Shown: one piece after another, positions 15,119 through 22,855 of the stretch
How the letters are laid out: every line of letters begins with the position of its first letter
How positions within the stretch are numbered: the stretch's first letter is position 1
Origin: Oscillospiraceae bacterium
GTDB taxonomy: Bacteria > Bacillota > Clostridia > Oscillospirales > Ruminococcaceae
Reading direction: 5' to 3'
DNA length: 38,291 bases
Assembly (NCBI GenBank): GCA_022766825.1
Contig: JALEQE010000170.1
Coordinates: 1 to 38,291 of the forward strand
Notes under the pieces: generated by a model
Seen by the model: only the letters and a program-made list of their open reading frames with translations
Told to the model about the DNA's origin: nothing
Database searches by the model: none
Position numbers and translations under genes: made by a program

Positions 15119-15192
15119 GTTTGACATCAGATGTGTATATTCGACGCCAAGTGTATCATATTGTCTATAATTATTGTAGAGGCATTTTTTCA

Positions 15193-15221
15193 TTGACTTT
15201 TTTCAGGAATTGTAGTATAAT
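15193..15221 (+). promoter_or_regulatory. Promoter of the toxin-antitoxin pair
   Basis: TTGACT (15193-15198), a 17-bp spacer and TATAAT (15216-15221), about 40 bp before the antitoxin start. Confidence 0.75.
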
Positions 15222-15259
15222 AAAATTGAAAACAACCATTGCGAAAGGAGTTTGATTAC

Positions 15260-15496
15260 ATGAGTGATATTAAAATCAGAAGGACAACGAAATATTCCGT
15301 TAAAGTAATATCCTCTGATAATTCAAGCAATGAGGTATCTCCGGTAGACGCAGAAATGGACGCAAGAGCAAAACAGGCTGTAAAATCTGCTATAGAGAAA
15401 GCTAAATTCTGCAAAAAACCTGTCGCGCACTATGATGCTGTTACCAAGCGCACTTATTTGGAGTATCCTAACGGAGAAAAGCGTTATGTCGACTAG
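15260..15496 (+). CDS. Small putative antitoxin of the zeta-like module
   Basis: AAAGGAG 9 nt upstream fixes the start at 15260, giving 78 residues. I recognise no named family. The N-terminus is basic (SDIKIRRTTKYSVKVI), the middle is a charged helix (DARAKQAVKSAIEKAKFCKK) and the end is KPVAHYDAVTKRTYLEYPNG. It has no signal or membrane segment. It overlaps the following zeta-like gene by 11 nt, the arrangement expected of an antitoxin, and the pair has its own promoter and terminator. Codon use (AGA, TCT, TCC) looks more AT-rich than in the neighbouring hydA or deacetylase. Antitoxin function is inferred from position only. Confidence 0.7.
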   Translation: MSDIKIRRTTKYSVKVISSDNSSNEVSPVDAEMDARAKQAVKSAIEKAKFCKKPVAHYDAVTKRTYLEYPNGEKRYVD

Positions 15497-16037
15497 AAAA
15501 CCAATGATACTGGTGCTTGCCGGTCCTAACGGCTCAGGGAAAAGCACAATTACTCAGTACTTTGAAAAGGTCGGAGAGTATACGAATGCTGACGATGTGG
15601 TATCAGCTACGGGAATGAGCAACGAGGAAGCCGCAACTTTTGTGGATAACAAGAGATATCACGCCATTAAAATGAAACAGGACTTTACATTTGAAACAGT
15701 CTTATCTTCCCAATACAAAATGGATATTCTCAGAAAAGCAAAAAGCGAAGGATATTTCATCAAATGCATTTTCGTACTGACTATCGATCCGCTTGTCAAT
15801 GTAGCCAGAGTAGAAGCAAGAGTTGCATCCGGTGGTCACGATGTTGATAAAGAGAAGATAAAAAGCCGATACTACAAGTCGCTGGCAAATATAAAAGAAC
15901 TGATGACTTTATGTGATATTCTTCATGTTTATGACAACACGATTGAACCTGTTAGAATCATACGAAAACACAAGGAAGATGTTACTGTTTTTCCGAATGA
16001 ACTGTGGACAGAGGATATGATTTTAAATCTGCTTTAA
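15486..16037 (+). CDS. Zeta-toxin-like P-loop kinase
   Basis: Started at the ATG at 15486 (GGAG 9 nt upstream, inside the antitoxin gene), the protein has 183 residues. Walker A is LAGPNGSGKST; then NADDVVS, FTFETVLSS, the VEARVASGGHDVD segment and KIKSRYYKSLANI, all typical of the zeta/COG4185 group of predicted ATPases. Zeta toxins phosphorylate UDP-N-acetylglucosamine and starve wall synthesis; whether this short member does the same is unknown. Paired with the small upstream gene it looks like a toxin-antitoxin module. It lies between direct repeats within what was probably the hydA-deacetylase gap, a sign of acquisition. Confidence 0.8.
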   Translation: MSTRKPMILVLAGPNGSGKSTITQYFEKVGEYTNADDVVSATGMSNEEAATFVDNKRYHAIKMKQDFTFETVLSSQYKMDILRKAKSEGYFIKCIFVLTIDPLVNVARVEARVASGGHDVDKEKIKSRYYKSLANIKELMTLCDILHVYDNTIEPVRIIRKHKEDVTVFPNELWTEDMILNLL

Positions 16038-16052
16038 ACGTTCCTAGTAACG

Positions 16053-16098
16053 AATTAACCGCTCCCCAAAGCCCTGAATCGGCTCGGGGAGCGGTTTT
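16053..16098 (+). terminator. Strong terminator of the toxin gene (repeat C)
   Basis: CCGCTCCCC (16059-16067) pairs with GGGGAGCGG (16086-16094); an inner AGCC/GGCT pair tightens the loop and TTTT follows. The same sequence in damaged form lies at 15058-15118. Confidence 0.88.
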
Positions 16099-16101
16099 AC
16101 A

Positions 16102-16188
16102 TCTATAAATATATTACAGCGGGGACAAATATGACAAGCGTAAAAAATGCCGTACACGCTTTCACGCATACGGCATTTTCGGAATTTA
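16102..16188. repeat. 87-bp direct repeat D, copy 2
   Basis: Second copy of 14827-14913, 10 bp from the hydA stop codon. In this position its hairpin serves as the hydA terminator. Confidence 0.93.
16142..16179. terminator. Bidirectional terminator at the hydA end
   Basis: AAAATGCCGTA (16144-16154) pairs with TACGGCATTTT (16169-16179), with A and T runs on the two sides. It can stop both hydA (minus) and read-through from the toxin gene (plus). The identical hairpin is present in repeat copy 1. Confidence 0.8.
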
Positions 16189-16198
16189 AGTCACTTGA

Positions 16199-17938
16199 TT
16201 ATCTGTACAGATCCTTGGGTGAATAACTTGTATGAAGAATTTCGTGCGCTTTGTGAGAATTGGGTTCGCCGAAAAACTCCTTGTACAGCGCCTGTATATC
16301 GGGGTTTTCGTGAGAACGGCGCAACGGTTTCTTTTCGTCGATACCGTAAAGCACCTTTGCGCGCTCTGCGGGAATATCGGTAAAGTTGCGAACGCTTGCG
16401 GGCTGAATAATCTGTCCGCCGCCGTTTACACAGCCGCCCGGACACGCCATAATCTCGATAAAGTCATAGCTTGCCTCGCCCGCTTTGACTTTTTTGAGCA
16501 GTGCTTTCGCGTTTGCAAGTCCGCTTGCGACAGCAACACGAACAGTCTTATCACCAACATTGTACGTTGCCTCTTTGATACCCTTAACGCCGCGAACTTC
16601 CGTAAACTCAATCGGCGCGTCGTTGTTTTCGCCCGTGAGTTTCCATACGGCGGTACGCAAAGCCGCCTCCATAACGCCGCCGGTTACACCGAAGATAACT
16701 CCCGCTCCTGTGCTTGTTCCAAGCGGAGAATCGGGCTCTTCATCGGGCAAATCACGGAACATAATTCCCTCTTTTTCGATAAGACGAGCAAGTTCGCGCG
16801 TTGTTATCGTAATATCGACATCAGGAATACCTGCCGCGTCTTGATCTTTGCGTATTTTCTCAAATTTCTTCGCGGTACACGGCATAACCGAAACGGAAAC
16901 AATATCCTCGGGGTTCTTGCCGAGTTTCTGCGCATAATATGTCTTTACGACAGCTCCGAACATCTGCTGCGGCGACTTGCAGGTTGACAAATTCGGAATA
17001 AACTCGGGGAAGTAGTTTTCGCAGAAGCGAACCCAACCCGGCGAGCAAGAAGTAATCATCGGCAAAGTTCCACCGTTCTGAACTCTGTCAAGGAATTCGT
17101 TAGCCTCTTCCATTATAGTAAGGTCGGCGGAGAAGTTTGTATCGAACACTTTATCAAAGCCAAGTCTGCGCAAAGCCGCAATCATCTTGCCTTCAACGTT
17201 TGTTCCGACAGGATAGCCGAACGCCTCGCCCAACGACGCACGAACAGCGGGAGCGGGCTGAACTACAACCATCTTTGTGGGATCTGCGATTGCGTCAAGG
17301 ATCTTATCCGTATCGTCCTTTTCGGTAAGCGCACCGGTAGGACAAGCCGTAATGCACTGTCCGCATGATACGCAGGCGGTTTCCGCAAGTCCCATTTCAA
17401 ACGGAGAAGAAATATTTGTCGCAAATCCGCGCTCATTCGCGCCGATTACGCCAATACCCTGCGTAATTCCACAAGCCGCAACGCATCTGCGGCAGAGTAT
17501 GCACTTTGAGTTATCGCGAATCATATGCGCCGCAGAATCATCAATTTCCACGGCGGGGTTTTCGCCCGCAAACTTGTTTTCGTCAATTCCGTATTCATAG
17601 CACAATGCCTGAAGTTCGCAGTTTCCGCTGCGCTTACAGCTGAGGCACTCTTTTTTGTGATTACTGATAATCAACTCCAAAGTGGTCTTGCGGCTTTCGA
17701 GTACTTTCGGGGAATTTGTGGTGATTTCCATTCCCTCGTTTACGGGATAAACGCAGGACGCAACCAATGTACGCGCGCCTTTAACCTCAACAACGCAGAT
17801 ACGGCATGCACCTATCGCGTTAATATCTTTCAGATAACACAGCGTGGGAATTTTAATACCCGCGTAACGAGCCGCTTCAAGAATAGTGCTGCCTTCGGGA
17901 ACGGAATAATCCACGCCGTTAATTTTAATATTAACCAT
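16199..17938 (-). CDS. hydA: [FeFe] hydrogenase catalytic subunit (HydA/HndD type)
   Basis: This 579-residue subunit reduces protons to H2 at the H-cluster. In order: a [2Fe-2S] domain (Cys34, 45, 48, 62), a His-Cys3 [4Fe-4S] site (HKKECLSCKRSGNC), two [4Fe-4S] motifs (CILCRRCVAAC and CVSCGQCITAC), the H-cluster domain and a C-terminal small-subunit-like tail. H-cluster motifs are TSCSPGW (296-302), VMPCTAKKFE (351-360) and MACPGGCVNGGGQ. The first has Ser where the textbook motif TSCCPxW has its second Cys. With HydB and HydC it makes the trimeric NAD-linked, probably electron-bifurcating, type using NADH and ferredoxin. It is the last of three genes, 21 bp after hydB. Confidence 0.93.
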   Translation of the reverse strand: MVNIKINGVDYSVPEGSTILEAARYAGIKIPTLCYLKDINAIGACRICVVEVKGARTLVASCVYPVNEGMEITTNSPKVLESRKTTLELIISNHKKECLSCKRSGNCELQALCYEYGIDENKFAGENPAVEIDDSAAHMIRDNSKCILCRRCVAACGITQGIGVIGANERGFATNISSPFEMGLAETACVSCGQCITACPTGALTEKDDTDKILDAIADPTKMVVVQPAPAVRASLGEAFGYPVGTNVEGKMIAALRRLGFDKVFDTNFSADLTIMEEANEFLDRVQNGGTLPMITSCSPGWVRFCENYFPEFIPNLSTCKSPQQMFGAVVKTYYAQKLGKNPEDIVSVSVMPCTAKKFEKIRKDQDAAGIPDVDITITTRELARLIEKEGIMFRDLPDEEPDSPLGTSTGAGVIFGVTGGVMEAALRTAVWKLTGENNDAPIEFTEVRGVKGIKEATYNVGDKTVRVAVASGLANAKALLKKVKAGEASYDFIEIMACPGGCVNGGGQIIQPASVRNFTDIPAERAKVLYGIDEKKPLRRSHENPDIQALYKEFFGEPNSHKAHEILHTSYSPKDLYR

Positions 17939-17959
17939 AACTTTTTACTCCTTTCCCAA

Positions 17960-19834
17960 TCATATCTTCTGAATCGCGCCGAACTTACAGTTGGAAGCGC
18001 AGACGCCGCACTTAATGCACTTGTTCGTGTCTTTCGTGAACGGACTTCTCAACTCGCCGCTGATAGCTCCGACAGGACACTTTTTCGCGCAAAGCGAACA
18101 GCCCTTGCACACTCTCGGATCGATATAATATGCGAGCAAGCTCTTGCACACGCCTGCGGGACATCTCTTGTCCTTAACGTGAGCAATATACTCGTCACGG
18201 AAATAACGCATGGTGGACAGAACAGGGTTGGGCGCAGTCTGACCCAGACCGCACAGCGCGTTGTCCTTGATGTAATAGCAGAGCTTTTCGAGCTTGTCGA
18301 GGTCTTCCATAGTAGCCTTGCCCTCGGTTATCTTTGTGAGAATTTCGTACATTCTCTTTGTACCGATACGGCACGGCGTACATTTACCGCAGGACTCGTC
18401 AACGGTAAATTCGAGGAAGAACTTCGCGATATCAACCATACAGTTGTCATCGTCCATTACGATAAGTCCGCCCGAACCCATCATAGAACCGATTGAGATA
18501 AGGTTATCATAATCAATCGGAATATCCAGATACTGCGGAGGAATACAACCGCCGGACGGACCGCCCGTCTGAGCCGCCTTGAACTTCTTTCCGTTGGGAA
18601 TACCGCCGCCGATATTCTCGATTACGGTACGCAATGTTGTACCCATAGGAACTTCAACAAGTCCCGTATTGTGGATTTTGCCGCCCAAAGCGAAAACCTT
18701 TGTTCCTTTGGATTTCTCGGTACCCATAGAAGCGAACCACTCGGGACCGTTCAGAATTATCTGACAGACGTTCGCGTAAGTCTCAACGTTGTTCAAAACG
18801 GTAGGCTTGCCGAACAAACCCTTTACTGCGGGGAAAGGAGGACGGCAGCGCGGTTCTCCGCGGTTGCCCTCGATAGAAGTCATAAGCGCGGTTTCCTCGC
18901 CGCAAACGAACGCGCCCGCACCAAGTCTCAATCCAAGATGGAAGCTGAATCCCGTACCGAAAATGTTGTCACCCAACATTCCCGCTTCTTCGGCTTGCTT
19001 TATCGCAATTTCCAAACGCTCAACAGCTATCGGGTATTCCGCGCGGACGTATATGTAACCCTGATTTGCGCCGATAGTATATCCCGCGATCGCCATTGCC
19101 TCGATTACGCTGTGCGGGTCGCCTTCAAGCACGGAACGATCCATAAACGCTCCGGGGTCTCCCTCATCGGCGTTACAGCAAACGTACTTCTGCTCATTCT
19201 GCGATTGTTTCGCGAACTGCCACTTGCGTCCCGTGGGGAATCCCGCACCGCCGCGTCCGCGAAGTCCCGATTTCAGCATAACATCGATAACATCATCGGG
19301 CGTCATCGTCGTGAGCACCTTATAAAGTGCCTGATAACCGTCGCGCGCAATATACTCTTCGATATGCTCGGGCGAAATAAGACCGCAGTTACGAAGTGCA
19401 ACGCGGTGCTGATGCGCGTAGAATGAGGTTTCATTCAGCGATTTGATATGGTCGCCGTCTACGGTTTCCGCATAAAGGTACTTCTTAACGGGTACACCGT
19501 TTTTGAGATGTGATTCAACGATTTCGGGGATATGCGAAAGCTCGGTTTTGGAGTAGAACGTACCCTCAGGGTATACTATCATAATAGGACCCAATGCGCA
19601 CAGGCCGAAACAGCCTGTCTTTATCACGTTTACCTTACCCTCTAATCCCTGCAGCTTGATTTCCTCTTCAAGCTTTTCGATTATTTTCATAGAGCCCGAA
19701 GAAGTACAGCCCGTACCGCCGCAGACCAGAACGTCCTTAACGCCGTTGTCCTGAGCCTCCACGCGGACGTTTATAACCTCCGCCGCCTTGGCTTTGACGG
19801 CATTAAGCTCGTCTAATGTATTTATTCTATCCAT
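17960..19834 (-). CDS. hydB: Hydrogenase NADH/FMN subunit (HydB/HndC, NuoF-like)
   Basis: The 624-residue subunit has an N-terminal thioredoxin-like [2Fe-2S] domain (Cys38, 43, 75, 79), a NuoF core that binds FMN and NAD(H) (GRGGAGFPTGRKW, CNADEGDPGAFMDR), a [4Fe-4S] site (ESCGKCTPCRIGT) and a C-terminal two-cluster ferredoxin (CKGCSLCAKKC, CIKCGVCASNC). This order is that of HydB of trimeric bifurcating hydrogenases. It exchanges electrons with NADH and passes them to HydA. It lies 26 bp after hydC and 21 bp before hydA; all three are clearly one operon and full length. Confidence 0.94.
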   Translation of the reverse strand: MDRINTLDELNAVKAKAAEVINVRVEAQDNGVKDVLVCGGTGCTSSGSMKIIEKLEEEIKLQGLEGKVNVIKTGCFGLCALGPIMIVYPEGTFYSKTELSHIPEIVESHLKNGVPVKKYLYAETVDGDHIKSLNETSFYAHQHRVALRNCGLISPEHIEEYIARDGYQALYKVLTTMTPDDVIDVMLKSGLRGRGGAGFPTGRKWQFAKQSQNEQKYVCCNADEGDPGAFMDRSVLEGDPHSVIEAMAIAGYTIGANQGYIYVRAEYPIAVERLEIAIKQAEEAGMLGDNIFGTGFSFHLGLRLGAGAFVCGEETALMTSIEGNRGEPRCRPPFPAVKGLFGKPTVLNNVETYANVCQIILNGPEWFASMGTEKSKGTKVFALGGKIHNTGLVEVPMGTTLRTVIENIGGGIPNGKKFKAAQTGGPSGGCIPPQYLDIPIDYDNLISIGSMMGSGGLIVMDDDNCMVDIAKFFLEFTVDESCGKCTPCRIGTKRMYEILTKITEGKATMEDLDKLEKLCYYIKDNALCGLGQTAPNPVLSTMRYFRDEYIAHVKDKRCPAGVCKSLLAYYIDPRVCKGCSLCAKKCPVGAISGELRSPFTKDTNKCIKCGVCASNCKFGAIQKI

Positions 19835-19860
19835 AGTCGGATTTTCCTTTCTATGTAATA

Positions 19861-20355
19861 TCAGTTATATTTCTCAAGTATCTTGTCCACATCGTCCACG
19901 GTAAGTCTGCCGTAAACGTCCTCGTTTACCGTAAGAACGGGCGCAAGTCCGCAAGCGCCTATACAACGGCAAGCGTCAAGCGAGAATTTTCCGTCGGGCG
20001 TGATTTCTCCGCTTCCGATTCCGAGCTTTTCCTGAAGCTTGTTGAAAATATTGCCGGAACCCTTGACATAGCAAGCCGTTCCCAGACAAACAGATATCTT
20101 GTACTTTCCTTTGGGGTTTATTGAGAACTGCGCGTAGAATGTAACAACACCGTACACTTTCTCAAGCGGGATCTCCATTGCGTCCGCTATCATTGTCTGC
20201 ACTTCGATGGGAAGATAGCCGTAAATTTCCTGTGCTTTCTGAAGTATCGGCATAAGTGCGCCCGGTTCGTCCTTATGTTCGGCGATTACCGCACGGAGCC
20301 GCTCCTCCTGTTCGGGCGTTCCCGAAAAGGGAACAGCGCTTTTTTTCAAAGCCAT
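19861..20355 (-). CDS. hydC: Hydrogenase [2Fe-2S] subunit (HydC/HndA, NuoE-like)
   Basis: I start at the ATG at 20355, which has a perfect AGGAGG 7 nt upstream; the longer frame adds 14 residues with no ribosome site. The resulting 164-residue NuoE-like protein has a helical N-terminal part (ALMPILQKAQEIYGYLPIEV) and a thioredoxin-like [2Fe-2S] domain with Cys90, Cys95 (CLGTAC), Cys131 and Cys135 (CIGAC). It is the first gene of the hydrogenase operon and carries electrons between the flavin subunit and the other clusters. Confidence 0.93.
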   Translation of the reverse strand: MALKKSAVPFSGTPEQEERLRAVIAEHKDEPGALMPILQKAQEIYGYLPIEVQTMIADAMEIPLEKVYGVVTFYAQFSINPKGKYKISVCLGTACYVKGSGNIFNKLQEKLGIGSGEITPDGKFSLDACRCIGACGLAPVLTVNEDVYGRLTVDDVDKILEKYN

Positions 20356-20413
20356 ATTATAGCCTCCTAATGTGGATTTACCGTGTATATACGACACGAT
20401 ATATTACCATATA

Positions 20414-20422
20414 ATTATAACA
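20414..20422 (-). promoter_or_regulatory. Likely extended -10 promoter of the hyd operon
   Basis: On the minus strand TGT-TATAAT (20422-20414) forms an extended -10, about 60 bp before hydC. The -35 region is poor (TAGATT at 17-bp spacing), which suggests an activator or reliance on the extended -10. Confidence 0.45.
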
Positions 20423-20495
20423 TAAATTTACATAAAAATCTATAATATTACCTGATTTCCTCGGTAGAATTTACATCGTTCTTTTTGTTTATTTT

Positions 20496-20584
20496 GCACA
20501 AAACGACCTGACTTTAATATCTGTTCTTGTTACGAATATGATGTTTTGTGCATAATTATAATATGATACAGTCAGGCAATGAAT
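20496..20584. promoter_or_regulatory. Nested inverted repeats in the hyd/FAD divergent gap
   Basis: GCACAAAAC (20496-20504) is the exact inverse of GTTTTGTGC (20543-20551), and CCTGAC (20507-20512) is the inverse of GTCAGG (20571-20576). They lie midway in the 453-bp gap between hydC and the FAD oxidoreductase. No gene is seen in the gap. Confidence 0.45.
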
Positions 20585-20738
20585 ACGGATTTCGGAAAAT
20601 TATTTCTTATCACGGAATAATTACCAAAAAACACGTTTTCTGCGAACGATGCGGCTGTTAAACCGACCATTTGAAAGCTGTTTTTTTGTAAAGAATGACG
20701 AAAATAAACGTTTTCTATGGATTTATGCAACTTTTTTG

Positions 20739-20767
20739 TTGACAATATGTAAAAAATGTGATAAATT
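20739..20767 (+). promoter_or_regulatory. Promoter of the FAD-xpt-importer block
   Basis: TTGACA (20739-20744), a 17-bp spacer and TAAATT (20762-20767), 41 bp before the ATG. I looked for a purine riboswitch in the upstream gap and saw none. Confidence 0.55.
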
Positions 20768-20808
20768 TATATTGTATTGTCACGAATAAAATGAAAGGCA
20801 AATTATAA

Positions 20809-22206
20809 ATGAAATATGATGTTGTAATTGTCGGCGCGGGTCCCGCGGGAATTTTTACCGCGATTGAAATGGTTCGCAAAGGCTCAAAAAAGAAAATACT
20901 GATAATTGAAAAAGGCGTTTCCGTTGAAAACCGCAGATGCCCGAAAAGCAAAACAAAAACTTGTATGAACTGCAAGCCGTATTGTCATATAACAACGGGA
21001 TTTTCGGGCGCGGGAGCTTTTTCGGACGGCAAGCTGTCGCTGTCAAGCGAAGTCGGCGGCAATCTCCCGGAGCTTATCGGCGACCTGAAAGCGCAGGAAA
21101 CAATCGAATATACCGACAAAATATATCTGGAATTTGGCGCGGATACACGCATTGAAGGCATAAGCAACCCCGATAAAATCCGCGAGATACGCAAAAAAGC
21201 CATTATGGCAAACCTGAAACTCGTTGACTGCCCTATCCGTCATCTCGGCACGGAAATGGCGCAGCAGTTGTATCTGAAAATCGAAAAGTACCTCATTGAC
21301 AGCGGCGTAGAGATTCTTTTCAGTAAAAACTGCGATGATATCATCATCGAGGACGGCGTTTGCAAGGGCGTTGTAATTTCCGACAGTAAGGACGGAAAGA
21401 ACAGCGAAACCATTTACGGCAACGAAATCGTTGTCGCGACAGGCCGTAAAGGCGCGGACTGGCTTGAAAAAGTCTGCGAAACGCATAATATCGAACACCG
21501 TCCCGGCACGGTTGACGTCGGCGTGCGCGTGGAAGTCCGCAACGAAATTATGGAAGAGATAAACGAGGTTTTGTATGAATCAAAGCTTATAGGTTATCCC
21601 CTGCCGTTCAAGAATAAGGTGCGCACGTTCTGCCAGAATCCGGGCGGTTTTGTAAGTCAGGAAAATTATGACAACGATTTGGCGGTTGTAAACGGTCACA
21701 GCTATAAGGAGCTTAAATCTCCCAATACAAACCTCGCGATACTTTGTTCTCACAACTTCTCGGTACCGTTCAATCAGCCGATTGAATTTGCTCAGAAAGT
21801 CGGCGAACTTACCAATATGCTCGGAAACGGTCATATAATGGTTCAGCGTTTCGGCGATATTCTCGACGGAAAACGCACCTGGGAAAAGGAGCTTTCGTTC
21901 TCCAACGTAAAGCCGACGCTCCCCGACGCGGTCGCGGGCGATATTACCTCCGCAATGCCCTACCGTACAATGACTAACATTATCAACTTCATCAAAGCAG
22001 TTGATAACGTTGTTCCCGGTTTCGCGAGCCGCGAAACGCTGCTTTACTCCCCCGAACTCAAATTTTACAGCAACCGTATCAAAATGGACGAGCATTTCAA
22101 CACGAATATCAAAGGCTTGCACTGTCTCGGAGATTCAAGCGGTTGGACAAGAGGTCTTATGATGGCGTCCGTTATGGGCGTTCTCATGGGCAGAGAACTT
22201 ATTTGA
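20809..22206 (+). CDS. NAD(P)/FAD-dependent oxidoreductase (COG2509 type)
   Basis: The 465-residue flavoprotein opens with a Rossmann FAD motif (DVVIVGAGPAGIFTAIEM). It has a cysteine-rich stretch (CPKSKTKTCMNCKPYC), then TTGFSGAGAFSDGKLSLS, the ATGRKGADWLE second-dinucleotide segment and a C-terminal GDSSGWTRGLMMASVMG that closes the FAD site. This matches the uncharacterised FAD-dependent dehydrogenase group widespread in anaerobes. Its reaction is not known. It is followed 22 bp later by xpt and probably shares its transcript. The extra Cys-rich stretch may hold a metal or cluster. Confidence 0.85.
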   Translation: MKYDVVIVGAGPAGIFTAIEMVRKGSKKKILIIEKGVSVENRRCPKSKTKTCMNCKPYCHITTGFSGAGAFSDGKLSLSSEVGGNLPELIGDLKAQETIEYTDKIYLEFGADTRIEGISNPDKIREIRKKAIMANLKLVDCPIRHLGTEMAQQLYLKIEKYLIDSGVEILFSKNCDDIIIEDGVCKGVVISDSKDGKNSETIYGNEIVVATGRKGADWLEKVCETHNIEHRPGTVDVGVRVEVRNEIMEEINEVLYESKLIGYPLPFKNKVRTFCQNPGGFVSQENYDNDLAVVNGHSYKELKSPNTNLAILCSHNFSVPFNQPIEFAQKVGELTNMLGNGHIMVQRFGDILDGKRTWEKELSFSNVKPTLPDAVAGDITSAMPYRTMTNIINFIKAVDNVVPGFASRETLLYSPELKFYSNRIKMDEHFNTNIKGLHCLGDSSGWTRGLMMASVMGVLMGRELI

Positions 22207-22228
22207 ATGACTTCGGAGGTATGACAAA

Positions 22229-22804
22229 ATGCAGCTTTTAGAAGAACGGATAAATAAAGACGGTGTTGTGAAAGAGGGCGGCGTTCTTAAAGTAGACAGC
22301 TTTCTCAATCACCAAATCGACATCGACCTTTATAATAAAATAGGAAAGGAGTTTCGCAGACTCTTTCCTGATAAAGGCATAAACAAAATATTGACAATCG
22401 AGGCTTCGGGAATAGGAATCGCTTGTATAACGGCGCAGTATTTTCACTGCCCCGTGGTGTTCGCCAAAAAGGCGCAGAGTATAAACATTGACGGCGAGGT
22501 CTATTCCACAAGCATTGACAGCTTTACTCACAAGCGCACATACAATGTCATTGTCAGCAAGCGTTTTATAACGCCCGATGACAATATACTTATCGTGGAC
22601 GATTTTCTCGCGAACGGTTGCGCTCTGCTCGGACTTATCGATATCGTTCAAAGCGCGGGTGCCAAAATCGCGGGCGCGGGTATTGTAATTGAAAAGGGAT
22701 TTCAGAAAGGCGGAGAGCTTGTACGCTCAAAGGGCATTCACGTTGAGTCGTTGGCGATTGTCGATGATATGAGCGTTGAAAACGGCTGCACTTTCAGACA
22801 TTGA
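22229..22804 (+). CDS. xpt: Xanthine phosphoribosyltransferase
   Basis: The 191-residue enzyme converts xanthine plus PRPP to XMP in purine salvage. It shows MQLLEERINKDGVV, then SFLNHQIDI, TIEASGIGIA (PPi loop region), VVFAKKAQ, and the PRPP-binding motif NILIVDDFLANGCALLG. The length is normal. The start follows GGAGGT by 7 nt. It lies between a flavoprotein and a BMP-type importer, which fits uptake and salvage of purines or nucleosides. Confidence 0.94.
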   Translation: MQLLEERINKDGVVKEGGVLKVDSFLNHQIDIDLYNKIGKEFRRLFPDKGINKILTIEASGIGIACITAQYFHCPVVFAKKAQSINIDGEVYSTSIDSFTHKRTYNVIVSKRFITPDDNILIVDDFLANGCALLGLIDIVQSAGAKIAGAGIVIEKGFQKGGELVRSKGIHVESLAIVDDMSVENGCTFRH

Positions 22805-22855
22805 CGATTTTTACGGCTATGCCGTTTAAATAAAATTTATATGGAGGACAACTAA

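Noticed and set aside
14915-15124. 69-codon frame between repeat D and repeat C'
   Set aside because: It runs through a MITE relic and a decayed terminator, lacks a ribosome site and resembles nothing.
16232-16987. 251-codon open frame on the plus strand across hydA
   Set aside because: Antisense to the hydrogenase catalytic domain; low-complexity Cys/Arg-rich product with no recognisable domain.
18671-19426. 251-codon open frame on the plus strand across hydB
   Set aside because: Antisense shadow of a highly conserved NuoF-type gene, without its own ribosome site.
20520-20545. Full Rex-type operator in the hydrogenase upstream region
   Set aside because: Only a TTGTTA half-site is present; the second half does not match.
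20398-20808. Purine riboswitch upstream of the FAD-xpt block
   Set aside because: I looked for the conserved loops and three-way junction and did not find them.
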